From contig JBBQZO010000023.1 in assembly GCA_038207625.1 (NCBI GenBank), forward strand, positions 36,049 to 100,048: DNA of 64,000 nucleotides. The letters run 5' to 3'. The notes below the pieces were generated by a model that did not search any database, was not told the origin of the DNA, and saw only the letters and a program-made list of their open reading frames with translations. The position numbers and the translations under genes were made by a program. Below, in pieces: positions 55,440-63,872 of the stretch (position 1 is the stretch's first letter; every line of letters begins with the position of its first letter). The stretch comes from JBBQZO01 sp038207625. Lineage in GTDB: Bacteria; Pseudomonadota; Gammaproteobacteria; Burkholderiales; Burkholderiaceae_D.

Positions 55440-56591
55440 ATGAACTCGCCGCCCATTCCCGTCACTGCACCTGCGCCGCTGCCGGCGCCCGCATGGCGGC
55501 GCACGCTGCTGATCGTACTGGTCAACGTGGCGCTCTGGAGCCTGTTTAGCGCGCTGGGCGCGTTGACGTCCTTGAACGGCGATTTGCGGCGCGGCTTGCA
55601 CGGCAGTTACTGGCTGATTTTGCTCAGTTGGGGCCGCAGTTCCGTGGTGCTTGCCGGTCTGAGCCTGCTTTTGTACCTGGGTTTTTCGCGCTGGCCCCGC
55701 TGGGTGTCGGGCGCGCGCAATATCGCCCTGGGTTACGTGCTGATGCTGCTGCTACTGCTGCCATGGCAGATGATTTTTCTCGTCAAACTGTATGTCGACG
55801 AGGATGGGCCGGGGCTCAGTTGGAACGCGATCGAGCATGCCGTCCAGGCGCTGGACCGCTTCGCATCACTGCTTGAACTGTCGTCCAGCAGTGCCGTGTA
55901 TTTTGCCGTCGTGGCGCTCAAGGTGTGGCAGCAAAATCAGCAGCGCGCGCGCGCCTGGGCGCAGGCGCAGGCCGACAGTTTCGCGCTGCGGCTGGAGTTG
56001 GAGCAGCAGCGCAGCCTGGCCTTGCGCGCCCAGTTGGAGCCGCATTTCATGTTCAATGCGCTCAATGCGATCAGCGCGCTGGTGCGCTCGGACGACAAGG
56101 CGGTGGCGCTGGACGGCATCCACGGCCTGAGCGAATTGCTGCGTTACGCGCTGCTGGCCGGCGAAAAATCGTGGGTCACGTTTGCCGATGAACTGGCCTT
56201 CCTGCACGACTATTTGTCCTTGCAGCGTTTGCGCTACGGCGCCCGCTTGCAGCTGGTGATGGATGGTGTCGACCAGACCGTGCTGGCTTGCGCCTGTCCG
56301 CCGCTGCTGTTGCAGCCGCTGGTAGAAAACGCCTTGCGCCACGATCTTGATTGCCACCGGCGCGCCAGCGACATCCGGCTCGCGTTCGAGCACGGCGCCG
56401 GGCAACTGTGCATCCGAATCAGCAATCCTGTGCATCGCGAGGCGGCCAGCAATCCGGGCGTGGGCCTGGGCTTGCGCAATACGGCGGCGCGCCTGCAACT
56501 GGCCTATGGCGCTGGCGCGACGCTGCGCAGCGGCGTTCACGAGGAGCGCTTCGAAGTGGTGCTGTGCCTGCCTGTGCAAGCGGATGATTGA
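55440..56591 (+). CDS. LytS-like membrane sensor histidine kinase
   Basis: 383 residues from ATG 55440. Four TM helices (about 20-160), a coiled-coil linker rich in Ala/Gln/Arg, then His_kinase (LytS/YpdA type) with the phosphoacceptor His202 in LEPHFMFNALNAISAL and a HATPase domain (PPLLLQPLVENALRHD; GVGLGLRNTAARL). The stop overlaps the regulator start by 8 bases. Signal unknown. Confidence 0.92.
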   Translation: MNSPPIPVTAPAPLPAPAWRRTLLIVLVNVALWSLFSALGALTSLNGDLRRGLHGSYWLILLSWGRSSVVLAGLSLLLYLGFSRWPRWVSGARNIALGYVLMLLLLLPWQMIFLVKLYVDEDGPGLSWNAIEHAVQALDRFASLLELSSSSAVYFAVVALKVWQQNQQRARAWAQAQADSFALRLELEQQRSLALRAQLEPHFMFNALNAISALVRSDDKAVALDGIHGLSELLRYALLAGEKSWVTFADELAFLHDYLSLQRLRYGARLQLVMDGVDQTVLACACPPLLLQPLVENALRHDLDCHRRASDIRLAFEHGAGQLCIRISNPVHREAASNPGVGLGLRNTAARLQLAYGAGATLRSGVHEERFEVVLCLPVQADD

Positions 56592-57375
56592 GCCGATGGA
56601 GGACACGCACCGCGCGCTGATTGTCGACGACGAGGAACCGGGCCGCATTAACCTGCGCTATGCGCTGGCAAGCCATCCCGGCTGGCAGGTGGTGGGCGAG
56701 GCAGACAGCGTTGCGCAGGCGCGCGCCGTGCTGGCGCAGCAGCCGGTCGATGTGGTGTTTCTCGATATTCAAATGCCGGAGGAATCGGGCTTGGTGCTGG
56801 CGCGCAGCCTGAGCGCGCAGGCCGAGCCGCCGCTGGTCATCTTTGTCACCGCCCACAACGCCTTCGCCGTCGACGCGTTTGAAGTGCATGCGCTCGACTA
56901 TCTGCTCAAGCCGTTCAACAATCAGCGTCTGGCGCAAACCCTGGAGCGCGCGGCGCAGTTGCTGGCCTTGCGCCAGCGGCACAGCTACGGGCAGGCCCTG
57001 CGCGGCTATCTGGAGGGGGCGGTTGCACCGGGCGAAGCGCGCTTTTGCACGCAAATTAGCGTGCGCTCGGTGGGGCAGATTGAATGCGTGCGGCTGGCCG
57101 ACGTGTGCTGGATAGGCGCTGCCGGCAACTACGTGGAACTGCACACGGCCACCCGGGTGATTTTGCACCGCCAGCCCTTGAGCAAGCTCGAAGCCTGCCT
57201 CGACCCGCGCCTGTTTGTGCGCGTGCACCGCGCCGCCATCGTGCGCGCGGACCAGTGCGTGGGCCTGGAGGTAGTGGGGGACGGCAGCTACATGCTGCGT
57301 TTGCGCTGCGGCGATCCGGTCGGCGTGAGCGAACGCCACGTGCAGGCGCTGCGCGCGAGCATGGGCATCACGTAG
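56584..57375 (+). CDS. LytTR-family response regulator
   Basis: 263 residues from ATG 56584; ATG 56596 (MEDTHRALIVDDE) is equally possible. REC domain 1-125 with Asp61 (VVFLDIQMPEESG), conserved Thr in FVTAHNAFA and Lys in LLKPFN; LytTR DNA-binding domain about 155-260 (CWIGAAGNYVELHT, LFVRVHRAAIV). Partner of the overlapping kinase. Targets unknown; LytTR sites are usually two short direct repeats. Confidence 0.93.
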   Translation: MIEPMEDTHRALIVDDEEPGRINLRYALASHPGWQVVGEADSVAQARAVLAQQPVDVVFLDIQMPEESGLVLARSLSAQAEPPLVIFVTAHNAFAVDAFEVHALDYLLKPFNNQRLAQTLERAAQLLALRQRHSYGQALRGYLEGAVAPGEARFCTQISVRSVGQIECVRLADVCWIGAAGNYVELHTATRVILHRQPLSKLEACLDPRLFVRVHRAAIVRADQCVGLEVVGDGSYMLRLRCGDPVGVSERHVQALRASMGIT

Positions 57376-57396
57376 GCGGCGGGATCGCTCGCCGCC
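57375..57396 (+). terminator. GC hairpin after LytTR gene
   Basis: Stem GGCGGCG / CGCCGCC with an 8-base loop directly at the stop codon, but no T tract after it. Weak terminator candidate. Confidence 0.35.
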
Positions 57397-57458
57397 CGTT
57401 CCCGGCGCGGGCGTGCTGGGTCAATGCGCCATGTGACGGACGAACTGGCCGCACGATG

Positions 57459-57614
57459 TCAATTGATGTGCATATGGCCGGTGCCAAACAGCCCGATCAG
57501 CCCGATGGCGATCAGATACAGGGCGATGATGTAGTTCAGCAGTTTGGGCATCACCAGGATCAGGATGCCGGAAATGAGCGAGACGATCGGGACGATGGAA
57601 ATATGCAGGTTCAT
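57459..57614 (-). CDS. DUF3096 small membrane protein
   Basis: 51 residues from ATG 57614; the longer frame upstream is not coding. Two TM helices (SIVPIVSLISGILILVMP; LLNYIIALYLIAIGLIGLFG), exactly the DUF3096 layout. Function unknown; often near stress-type genes such as the PRC-barrel gene upstream here. Confidence 0.88.
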   Translation of the reverse strand: MNLHISIVPIVSLISGILILVMPKLLNYIIALYLIAIGLIGLFGTGHMHIN

Positions 57615-57765
57615 GATGGGCTTCTTGATGTCGTCAGATGACACGTTTAAATTGAAAAAAATGCTGCGCGTGCAAACCGCGCTGACCAAGCGACCGTGCG
57701 CGGCATGTTCGACCGCCATGCGTGCTGTGGTGGCGTCGTGCGCGGCGCGATCACAACAATAGGGG

Positions 57766-57823
57766 AGGCCACGTTTTTTAGCAACGACATTGCGCATCCC
57801 GTTTGCCAAAAAAGACGTGGCCT
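57766..57823. repeat. about 20-bp inverted repeat with 18-base loop
   Basis: AGGCCACGTTTTTTAGCAA (57766-57784) pairs with 57803-57823 with one bulge and few mismatches, and GGGG/CCCC lie just outside. It lies in the gap between the DUF3096 and PRC-barrel genes. No T tract follows, so it is not a normal terminator; it may be a small mobile or regulatory hairpin. Confidence 0.7.
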
Positions 57824-57894
57824 ACTTGCCCCGATTAACGCTCGCAGGCGTGCCGGGGCGGCCGTTTTATTGCTGACAACTCACGCGTGGTCCG

Positions 57895-58329
57895 TTAGCG
57901 GATATCGGGAAAGTTCGCTGGACGACTCATGTAAGGCTGGGCGTCATAGAAAGCGTGGATGCCGGCGACCCACTTGGCATCGGTCATGTCGGGCCAATGG
58001 TCGCGGTCGAAGCCCGGCGCGTCTTTCAGCTTGTCCTTGCCCACGTTGAGGATGAAGCGCTTGTTGATGGTGTCGAGCTTGAGCGCGCCCCAAGGGACGG
58101 CAAACAGTGTTTCGCCCATGCCGAGAAAGCCACCGAAGGCCAGCACGGCATACGCGACGTGCCCGGTGCGCATGTCGAGCATGATTTCCTTGATGTCGCC
58201 AAGGTCTTCCTGCTCGTGGTTGAAGACGTCGTTTCCGGTCAGGGTATTGGCACCCATCAGGGCCGGGCCGGGGCCATCGGAATTGCCATTGCGGTAGATG
58301 CCATAGGTATCGCGGTCTGAATAGCTCAT
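57895..58329 (-). CDS. PRC-barrel domain protein
   Basis: 144 residues. PRC-barrel pattern at about 25-100: LGDIKEIMLDMRTGHVAYAVLAFGG and KRFILNV; then a helical tail (GFDRDHWPDM). Family members appear in RNA processing, photosynthetic reaction centres and stress operons; the role here is unknown. Neighbours are DUF3096 downstream and a long empty stretch upstream. Confidence 0.9.
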   Translation of the reverse strand: MSYSDRDTYGIYRNGNSDGPGPALMGANTLTGNDVFNHEQEDLGDIKEIMLDMRTGHVAYAVLAFGGFLGMGETLFAVPWGALKLDTINKRFILNVGKDKLKDAPGFDRDHWPDMTDAKWVAGIHAFYDAQPYMSRPANFPDIR

Positions 58330-59128
58330 AGTCGTTCCTCAGGTGACCGATCAAGTTTCCACCGCGTGGCGGTCGGAAAACGTCGGGCGGATCAGGTGCC
58401 CGGTTGATCGGATTGGTTACTCGGAATGGTCAGCGTCGACGCGCTTCGTTTTTGATCGCGCATCGGGCTTGCCTGAACCCATAATGCGGTGGTTTGCCAC
58501 AGCGCTCTGTTCGGAAACGTACCATCGAGGCAGTTTGGTGCTGGCGTGACGGCGTGGGCCGACTCGAAAACCGTGGCGGGGAGAAGTTCGCGTCGCAGGT
58601 TTGCACGCTCAGCGTGGGCTCGACCGATGTGGGTGTTGCAAAAAGCATGGGTGCATGTGCGACAACGCGCAGGCTGAGCTTCGTGCCCCGAAACAGCGCA
58701 CCCAATCCGGCGCGAGAAAAGATGCTTGCAATCGTTATGCCCGCTGACATGAATGGCACCGGCACCTTGTTTGCCGATTTCGTGGCGGCGCTTGGGGCAA
58801 TTGATGGCGCCGCCGTCACGGCCATTGAGAGCATCGTGCTGCAGGAGCGCGAGCACCATGATCGCTGCGCCACACAGCGTCATCGGCGCCGCTTCTGGTC
58901 GGTCGTGATCGCGCCGGTAGTGGCGCTGGCGACGGCGGCGGCGATCTGGTTCGGCATAGGCGGTCATCGATGAGCCGGGCCGATTCGCTCGATGGGAACA
59001 ATCCCGCACGCGCAGCGTTGCAGCGCTCACCGCGTCGCTCGTGTGCTTCGCGTCGGTGTTGGAAAAACTGCTGTCGGTGATCGTTTTTGGCGTGGCGCGT
59101 GCCGCTCAGGCGTCGCCGACGTTCAGGG

Positions 59129-59172
59129 GCGCTGGCGGCGGAACGCACAGGCGCTGGCGGCGGAACGCACAG
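59129..59172. repeat. 22-bp tandem duplication
   Basis: GCGCTGGCGGCGGAACGCAC plus AG occurs twice in direct contact (59129-59150 and 59151-59172). It lies at the end of the kinase relic and shifts its reading. Confidence 0.85.
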
Positions 59173-59280
59173 GCGCAGTGTCAAGCGGCGGCCGTTGGCG
59201 CCGTCCGACAGCGTGATGCTGGCGCGGTGCCCGACGGCGACGTCGCGCACGATCGCCAGCGCCAGCCGCCCCGCTAGCGT
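59173..59280 (-). pseudogene. histidine-kinase ATPase-domain relic
   Basis: On the minus strand 59280-59173 reads GRLALAIVRDVAVGHRASIT followed by LSDGANGRRLTLRL, which is the G2-box end of a sensor-kinase HATPase domain (normally GLGLAIVRD). No upstream kinase domains and no start are present, and the following sequence is broken by the 22-bp duplication. Confidence 0.6.
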
Positions 59281-59513
59281 TCCAGCGCAGCGGCGCCAAC
59301 GACGTCAGTTTGCGCGCCTGCTCGAAGTACCAGTTCGACCCTGGCCAGTACTGGCTGCACATGCTGGCCGACCCACTATGGGTGTTCTGAACGGTGACGC
59401 GCCGTTAGCGTACGTTGGGCGCTGTCGATCTATAATGAGCATGTCGCGCTCCGGCTGGTGCCGGGCGCGGCACTGGTTTTGTCCCGTTATCGACCTTGAA
59501 GATGGTGCCCTGC

Positions 59514-60053
59514 ATGAAACGTTTTATCGCAATATTCGCCGCCCTGGTGCTGTCCTTGCTGTCGCTGCAGGCGCAGGCGGCCGAGAAATGGTGGACCTAT
59601 GTCGCCTCGTACGACGGGCTGCCTGGCGAAATCCGGGTCGACCTGGCGCTGCGCGCGAGCGCGCCGATGGCCGCCTATCCGCAACTGATGGTGACCGGCT
59701 CCTCCTATGTCAGCGCCCATCCGACCGGCTTGCCCGAGCCGCGCGACGATCTGCGCATCGCGGCGCTGACGGCCAAAATCGTCGCGACGGTGCACAAAGC
59801 CACGCCGGCGATCTACCTCGGCTCGTTCACCCACAAGAACGAACAGATGCATTATTTTTACGTGAAAGATGCGGCCAAGGCCGAAAAGGCGTTGGTGCCC
59901 GTCTACGCGCACATCTGCGACGGTTGCCGCGGCAGCACCATCATCAAGGACGATCCTAGCTGGTCGGCCTACACCGATTTCATGTATCCGAACGCCAAAA
60001 CGCGCGAGTTCTACAAAGTGGAACTGGGCAAGCTGGGCGTGCCGATCAAATAA
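59514..60053 (+). CDS. exported protein with DUF695-like domain
   Basis: 179 residues from ATG 59514. Signal peptide MKRFIAIFAALVLSLLSLQA, cleavage near AQA-A. The mature part (WWTYVASYDGLPGEIRVDLAL, HYFYVKDAAKAEKAL) resembles DUF695 proteins, whose function is unknown. A Cys pair CDGC lies at about residue 140. Confidence 0.7.
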   Translation: MKRFIAIFAALVLSLLSLQAQAAEKWWTYVASYDGLPGEIRVDLALRASAPMAAYPQLMVTGSSYVSAHPTGLPEPRDDLRIAALTAKIVATVHKATPAIYLGSFTHKNEQMHYFYVKDAAKAEKALVPVYAHICDGCRGSTIIKDDPSWSAYTDFMYPNAKTREFYKVELGKLGVPIK

Positions 60054-60206
60054 GCGCGCTGGCATGCGCGCGGGCGCGACGTCGGCGCCGCGCATGGGCG
60101 CAACGGTCGACAATGGCCTGGCACCCAGGCGCGTAGCTGCGCCTGCCCGCCGCGCAGGCGTTCGCCCCACTCTGTTTATTTACTTACCCGTACCGAAGGA
60201 AATTCC

Positions 60207-60437
60207 ATGATGGATTTATTTGCCGTTCCTATTTTCGATGCGACGGTCGTCGTCGAAGGGAACGAAATGTTCAAAGGCCAGGGTTCGGCCACGGCCTGGG
60301 CCGAGCGCCTCGCCGCCGAGCTGAAAACCCCGATCAGCGTCAAGAAGATCGGCGGGGGCTGGGTGTTGTGCGGCCAGGTCGATGGCGCCGATTGCATCTG
60401 GGGCATCATGGGCCAACGCCTGAAGCGCATCAACTGA
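60207..60437 (+). CDS. small hypothetical protein
   Basis: 76 residues. AAGGAA 6 bases before the start supports it. Contains GGGWVLCGQVDGADCIWGIM with two Cys and a compact beta-rich look. No family recognised. 153 bases after the DUF695-type gene on the same strand. Confidence 0.6.
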   Translation: MMDLFAVPIFDATVVVEGNEMFKGQGSATAWAERLAAELKTPISVKKIGGGWVLCGQVDGADCIWGIMGQRLKRIN

Positions 60438-60551
60438 GCGTGACGGTGCACGCGCACCGCTTGGTTGCTCATGCGTGCGCGCCGAGAATACCTGCTTGAG
60501 TCCGCGCCCAACTTCCTGCACAATTCGGCAACGATTCTTTTAGGCCATCAA

Positions 60552-61697
60552 ATGAGCGATCTGGAAGCAGTAGGGGCATTGGTGACGGCCGGGCTGGCGG
60601 CATCCGAACTCGACGGTGACAAGGGCGGGCGGGCTGCGCCGGCGGCGCCGCACGGCGCTTGCGCCAATTGCAAGGCGGCGCTGACCGGTCCGTACTGCGT
60701 CGCCTGCGGCCAGTCGGCCCATATCCACCGCTCGCTACTGCACCTGGCCGAGGAGGTGGTGCACGGCATCTTGCACTTCGACGCCAAGGGCTGGAAGACC
60801 ATCCCCTTGCTGGTGGCTTTTCCCGGCCGCCTGACGCGCCGCTACATCGACGGTCAGCGCAAGAACTATGTGTCGCCGCTGGCGCTGTTCCTGTTCATGG
60901 TGTTCCTGAGCTTTTTCGCCGCGTCGGTGTTTTCCGATTCGCCAGGCGGGCACGGGTCGTCGAAGACGCCGGCCACGCGTGCCGAAGTGCGCCAGAAGCT
61001 GGTCGAACAACTGGCCATTGCCGACACCGAGTTCAAACGTGCCCAATCCGAGTTGGCCAAGGCGGTCAGCGGCAAGAGCGATCAGGACGACGCCAAGGAC
61101 AGGCTGTCGGAGGCGCGCTCGGACCAGGCCAGCGCGCAGCGCGAGTTGCGCGAACTGGACGCCAGCGTCGGCTTGCCGGCGCCGATCGAGGCCGGCAATG
61201 TGTTGGGCATGTCCGAGGAAAAGCGCCAGGCGCTGATCGCGCGTCTGAAGGCGAAATCCTACGACATCTCACATCCGGCGTTGTACCAGGCGGCCAAGCA
61301 TGGCCTGGAAAATCCCGAGCTGATGCTCTACAAGCTGAAGAACACGACCTACAAGTTCTCCTTCATGCTGATCCCGATTTCGCTGCCTTTCCTGTGGCTG
61401 ATGTTTTTCTGGAAGCGCGGCGTGGTGATGTACGACCATGCCGTGTTCGTGCTGTATTCGCTGTGCTTCATGTCGCTGTTGTTCGTGACGATACTCGCGC
61501 TGGCCCATTTCGAGCTGGAAAAAACCGCCCTGGTGCTGGCCATGCTGGCGCCGCCGGCGCATATGTTCATGCAGCTGCGCGGCACCTACAGCCTCAGTGT
61601 GTTTAGCGCGCTGTGGCGCACCGTGATGTTGTTGTTTGCGGCCGTGATCGTCACGTCCACATTTATTGTGTTCGTGGCCTTGATGACGATGCGCTAG
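60552..61697 (+). CDS. DUF3667 membrane protein
   Basis: 381 residues from ATG 60552. Zinc-ribbon-like start CANCKAALTGPYCVACGQS, then FDAKGWKTIPLLVAFPGRLTRRYIDGQRKNYVSP-type DUF3667 core (given here in parts), a TM helix at about 115-135, a charged coiled-coil of about 80 residues rich in Glu/Lys/Ala, and three or four more TM helices. Function unknown. Upstream frame to 60465 is not coding. Confidence 0.88.
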   Translation: MSDLEAVGALVTAGLAASELDGDKGGRAAPAAPHGACANCKAALTGPYCVACGQSAHIHRSLLHLAEEVVHGILHFDAKGWKTIPLLVAFPGRLTRRYIDGQRKNYVSPLALFLFMVFLSFFAASVFSDSPGGHGSSKTPATRAEVRQKLVEQLAIADTEFKRAQSELAKAVSGKSDQDDAKDRLSEARSDQASAQRELRELDASVGLPAPIEAGNVLGMSEEKRQALIARLKAKSYDISHPALYQAAKHGLENPELMLYKLKNTTYKFSFMLIPISLPFLWLMFFWKRGVVMYDHAVFVLYSLCFMSLLFVTILALAHFELEKTALVLAMLAPPAHMFMQLRGTYSLSVFSALWRTVMLLFAAVIVTSTFIVFVALMTMR

Positions 61698-61755
61698 TGT
61701 CCACGCGCAGCCCTGCCACGCACCGTTCTCCATGTAGGATTTTGAAAGTCTTCCC

Positions 61756-62118
61756 ATGCCTGCCATTGTGTCGTTTTCCCTGCAAGATACCGCCGTCGAA
61801 CTGGATTACCCGCGCGCCGAACGGCGCGTAGCCGGCAATCCCCAGCGCAGCACCTGGAACCACTTCACCAACGATAGCGGCGAGGTGTTTTCCGGCGTCT
61901 GGGCCAGCGAGGTGGGTAGCTGGCGCATCGAGTTTGGCGCGCGCGAGGATGAGTTCTTTTGCGTGATCGAAGGGCGCTGCCGCATCACCGACACCGCCGG
62001 CCATGCCAGCGAGGCGGGACCTGGTCAGTCGCTGGTCATTCCGGCCGGCTTCAAAGGGGTGTTCGAGGTGCTCGAGCCGATGAAGAAACATTACGTGATC
62101 GTCGAGCGCAAGGCCTGA
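61756..62118 (+). CDS. cupin-domain protein
   Basis: 120 residues, cupin_3 (DUF861) type: STWNHFTNDSGEVFSGVWAS, EDEFFCVIEGRCRITD and IPAGFKGVFEVLEP match the two cupin motifs. The usual metal His residues are mostly replaced, so it may not be an enzyme. Role unknown. Confidence 0.88.
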   Translation: MPAIVSFSLQDTAVELDYPRAERRVAGNPQRSTWNHFTNDSGEVFSGVWASEVGSWRIEFGAREDEFFCVIEGRCRITDTAGHASEAGPGQSLVIPAGFKGVFEVLEPMKKHYVIVERKA

Positions 62119-62249
62119 TCAGGCCAGCGCACCGCCCAACTTGTCAAGTGTGCCGAGCATGCGCAGTTGTCCCGGCGCACGGTTCGTTGCGCGGGGCCGA
62201 CGAAATGCCTGCGCGCGTGCGAATTCAATTTCGCGCAATGCGAATGGCA

Positions 62250-62255
62250 TATAAT
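62250..62255 (+). promoter_or_regulatory. consensus -10 of aryl-polyene-type operon
   Basis: Exact TATAAT 90 bases ahead of the ketosynthase-like start. No clear -35 at 17 bases (TTCAAT at 20 or TTTCGC at 15). The leader would be about 80 bases. Confidence 0.55.
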
Positions 62256-62344
62256 TCGCTCCTGTCGGCCGGTTGACGGTCCGCATGGAGGACTTCCCGC
62301 CACAACAACGAATTTCGGTTGCGAGCTTAGGGATACTAACAGTT

Positions 62345-63106
62345 ATGCGCGCACAGCAGGTCAGCTTTTCTATCGTCAGTCATGCCGCATGGGCGCCTGG
62401 CATCAGTACGCCGGAAGCATGGATCGCATGGGCAGCTGCGCCGTTCCCCATCGTCGGCGACGACGAGCCGGGCGTGCGTGCGATGGCGCCGATGTTGCGT
62501 CGGCGCGCAGGTGCGCTGGGCAAGATGGCGCTCGAAGTGGCCTACCAATGCCTGGACGGGCGCAGCGCGATTCCCACCGTATTTTGTTCACGCCATGGCG
62601 AGGCCGCCCGCGCGATTGCGCTGCTCAGCGACCTGGTCAACGGCGAGGGCGTCTCGCCGACCGGCTTCGGGCTGGCCGTACACAACGCCAGCGCCGGCCT
62701 GTTCTCGATCGCACGGGCCGACCAGGCCAACCACCTGGCGCTGGCCGCCGGCCCCAGTACGGTCGAACATGCGGTGATCGAGGCATGCAGCCTGCTGGCC
62801 GACGGCGAGCCGATGGTGCTGCTGGTCGCTTACGATCACAGCCTGCCGGCGTTGCTGAGCCATTTCGAGGATTGCGCCGAACAGCCGCACGCGTGGGCCT
62901 GGCTGATAACAAAGCCGGGCGCCGACCCGCTGCATCTGAGCTGGAGCGCCGCCGCCCCGGCCGCGTGCGCGGCGCAGTCGCTCGACGTGCAAGCGGCCGA
63001 CGTGCAACCGGCCAGCCTGGAAGTGCTGCGTTTTCAGCTCAGCGGCGCGCGCGCCTACGAACGCGTGTGCGGGCGCCAGCGCTGGCAGTGGCGGCGCGAT
63101 GCGTGA
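62345..63106 (+). CDS. beta-ketoacyl synthase-like chain-length factor
   Basis: 253 residues from ATG 62345. Short ketosynthase-like fold of the aryl-polyene/flexirubin clusters: AWAPGISTPEAWIAWAAAP, SRHGEAARAIALLSDLV, SPTGFGLAVHNASAGLFSI. No catalytic Cys at the nucleophile position is seen, so it would be a chain-length or regulatory partner of an active ketosynthase. First gene of a cluster: the acyltransferase start overlaps it by 8 bases. Confidence 0.88.
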   Translation: MRAQQVSFSIVSHAAWAPGISTPEAWIAWAAAPFPIVGDDEPGVRAMAPMLRRRAGALGKMALEVAYQCLDGRSAIPTVFCSRHGEAARAIALLSDLVNGEGVSPTGFGLAVHNASAGLFSIARADQANHLALAAGPSTVEHAVIEACSLLADGEPMVLLVAYDHSLPALLSHFEDCAEQPHAWAWLITKPGADPLHLSWSAAAPAACAAQSLDVQAADVQPASLEVLRFQLSGARAYERVCGRQRWQWRRDA

Positions 63107-63872
63107 GCGTCTGTCGCGCCACTGGCGCGTGATCGCCACCGGTACGAGCTTCACCGTGTTTGGCAGCGCCGCCTTGTTGTTGCGCCTGACCGCGTTCCCG
63201 CTGATCGCGCTGCTGGTGCGCGCGCCGCAGCGCCGCATCGCACTGGCGCGCAGCGTGATCCGGCTGGTGCTGCGCGCCTTCATCGAGATGATGAGTATGC
63301 TGGGCGTGCTGCGCTACGAATTCATCGGGCGCGAGCGCTTAGCGCGCGGCGGCCTGCTGATCCTGGCCAATCACCCGACGCTGATCGATACGCTGTTCCT
63401 GATGGCCTTCGTCGAGCACGCCAATTGCATCGTCAAGGGCGCTTTGGTGGACAATCCGTTTACCGGCGGGCCGGTGCGGGCGGCCGGCTACATCAACAAC
63501 GACCGCGGCGTGCAGCTGGTCGACGATTGCATCGCCTCGCTTGAGGGCGGCAACAACCTGATCGTGTTCCCGGAGGGGACGCGCACACCGCGCAGCGGCG
63601 CGATCGCCTTCAAGCGCGGCGCCGCACACATCGCACTGCGCGGCGCGCGCGCGGTGACGCCGGTGCGCATCGTCTGCCTGCCGCTATTTCTGGGCAAGGG
63701 CGAGCCGTGGTGGCAGGTGCCGCTGCGCCGCCCGCGCTTTCGCATCGAAGTGTGCGCTGACATCGCCGTTGAGCGCTTTCGCGCCGACGGCGTCAGCGAC
63801 GTGCTGGCGGCGCGCCGCATGACCGACTATCTGCAATCCTACCTGTCCGAGGAAACCGAACACCATGCTTGA
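63099..63872 (+). CDS. PlsC-type lysophospholipid acyltransferase
   Basis: 257 residues. Acyltransferase motifs NHPTLIDTLF (HxxxxD) and FPEGTRTPRSG, with a hydrophobic N-terminal anchor. In aryl-polyene clusters such an enzyme attaches the polyene chain to a membrane lipid or sugar carrier. Overlaps both neighbours by 8 bases. Confidence 0.92.
   Translation: MRERLSRHWRVIATGTSFTVFGSAALLLRLTAFPLIALLVRAPQRRIALARSVIRLVLRAFIEMMSMLGVLRYEFIGRERLARGGLLILANHPTLIDTLFLMAFVEHANCIVKGALVDNPFTGGPVRAAGYINNDRGVQLVDDCIASLEGGNNLIVFPEGTRTPRSGAIAFKRGAAHIALRGARAVTPVRIVCLPLFLGKGEPWWQVPLRRPRFRIEVCADIAVERFRADGVSDVLAARRMTDYLQSYLSEETEHHA

Larger units (their letters stand above)
58330..59513. other. 1.2 kb stretch with gene relics
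   Basis: No gene that I can support. A plus-strand frame at 58494-58973 ends in a basic stretch and one TM helix (WSVVIAPVVALATAAAIWFGI) and could be a small tail-anchored protein, but it has no family match or clear ribosome site. The right half carries a histidine-kinase relic and a short duplication, listed separately. Confidence 0.5.

Noticed and set aside
58392..59030. Overlapping frames on both strands at 58.4-59.0 kb as genes
   Set aside because: No domain, ribosome site or conserved motif in any of them; their overlap in several frames is typical of GC-rich noncoding DNA.
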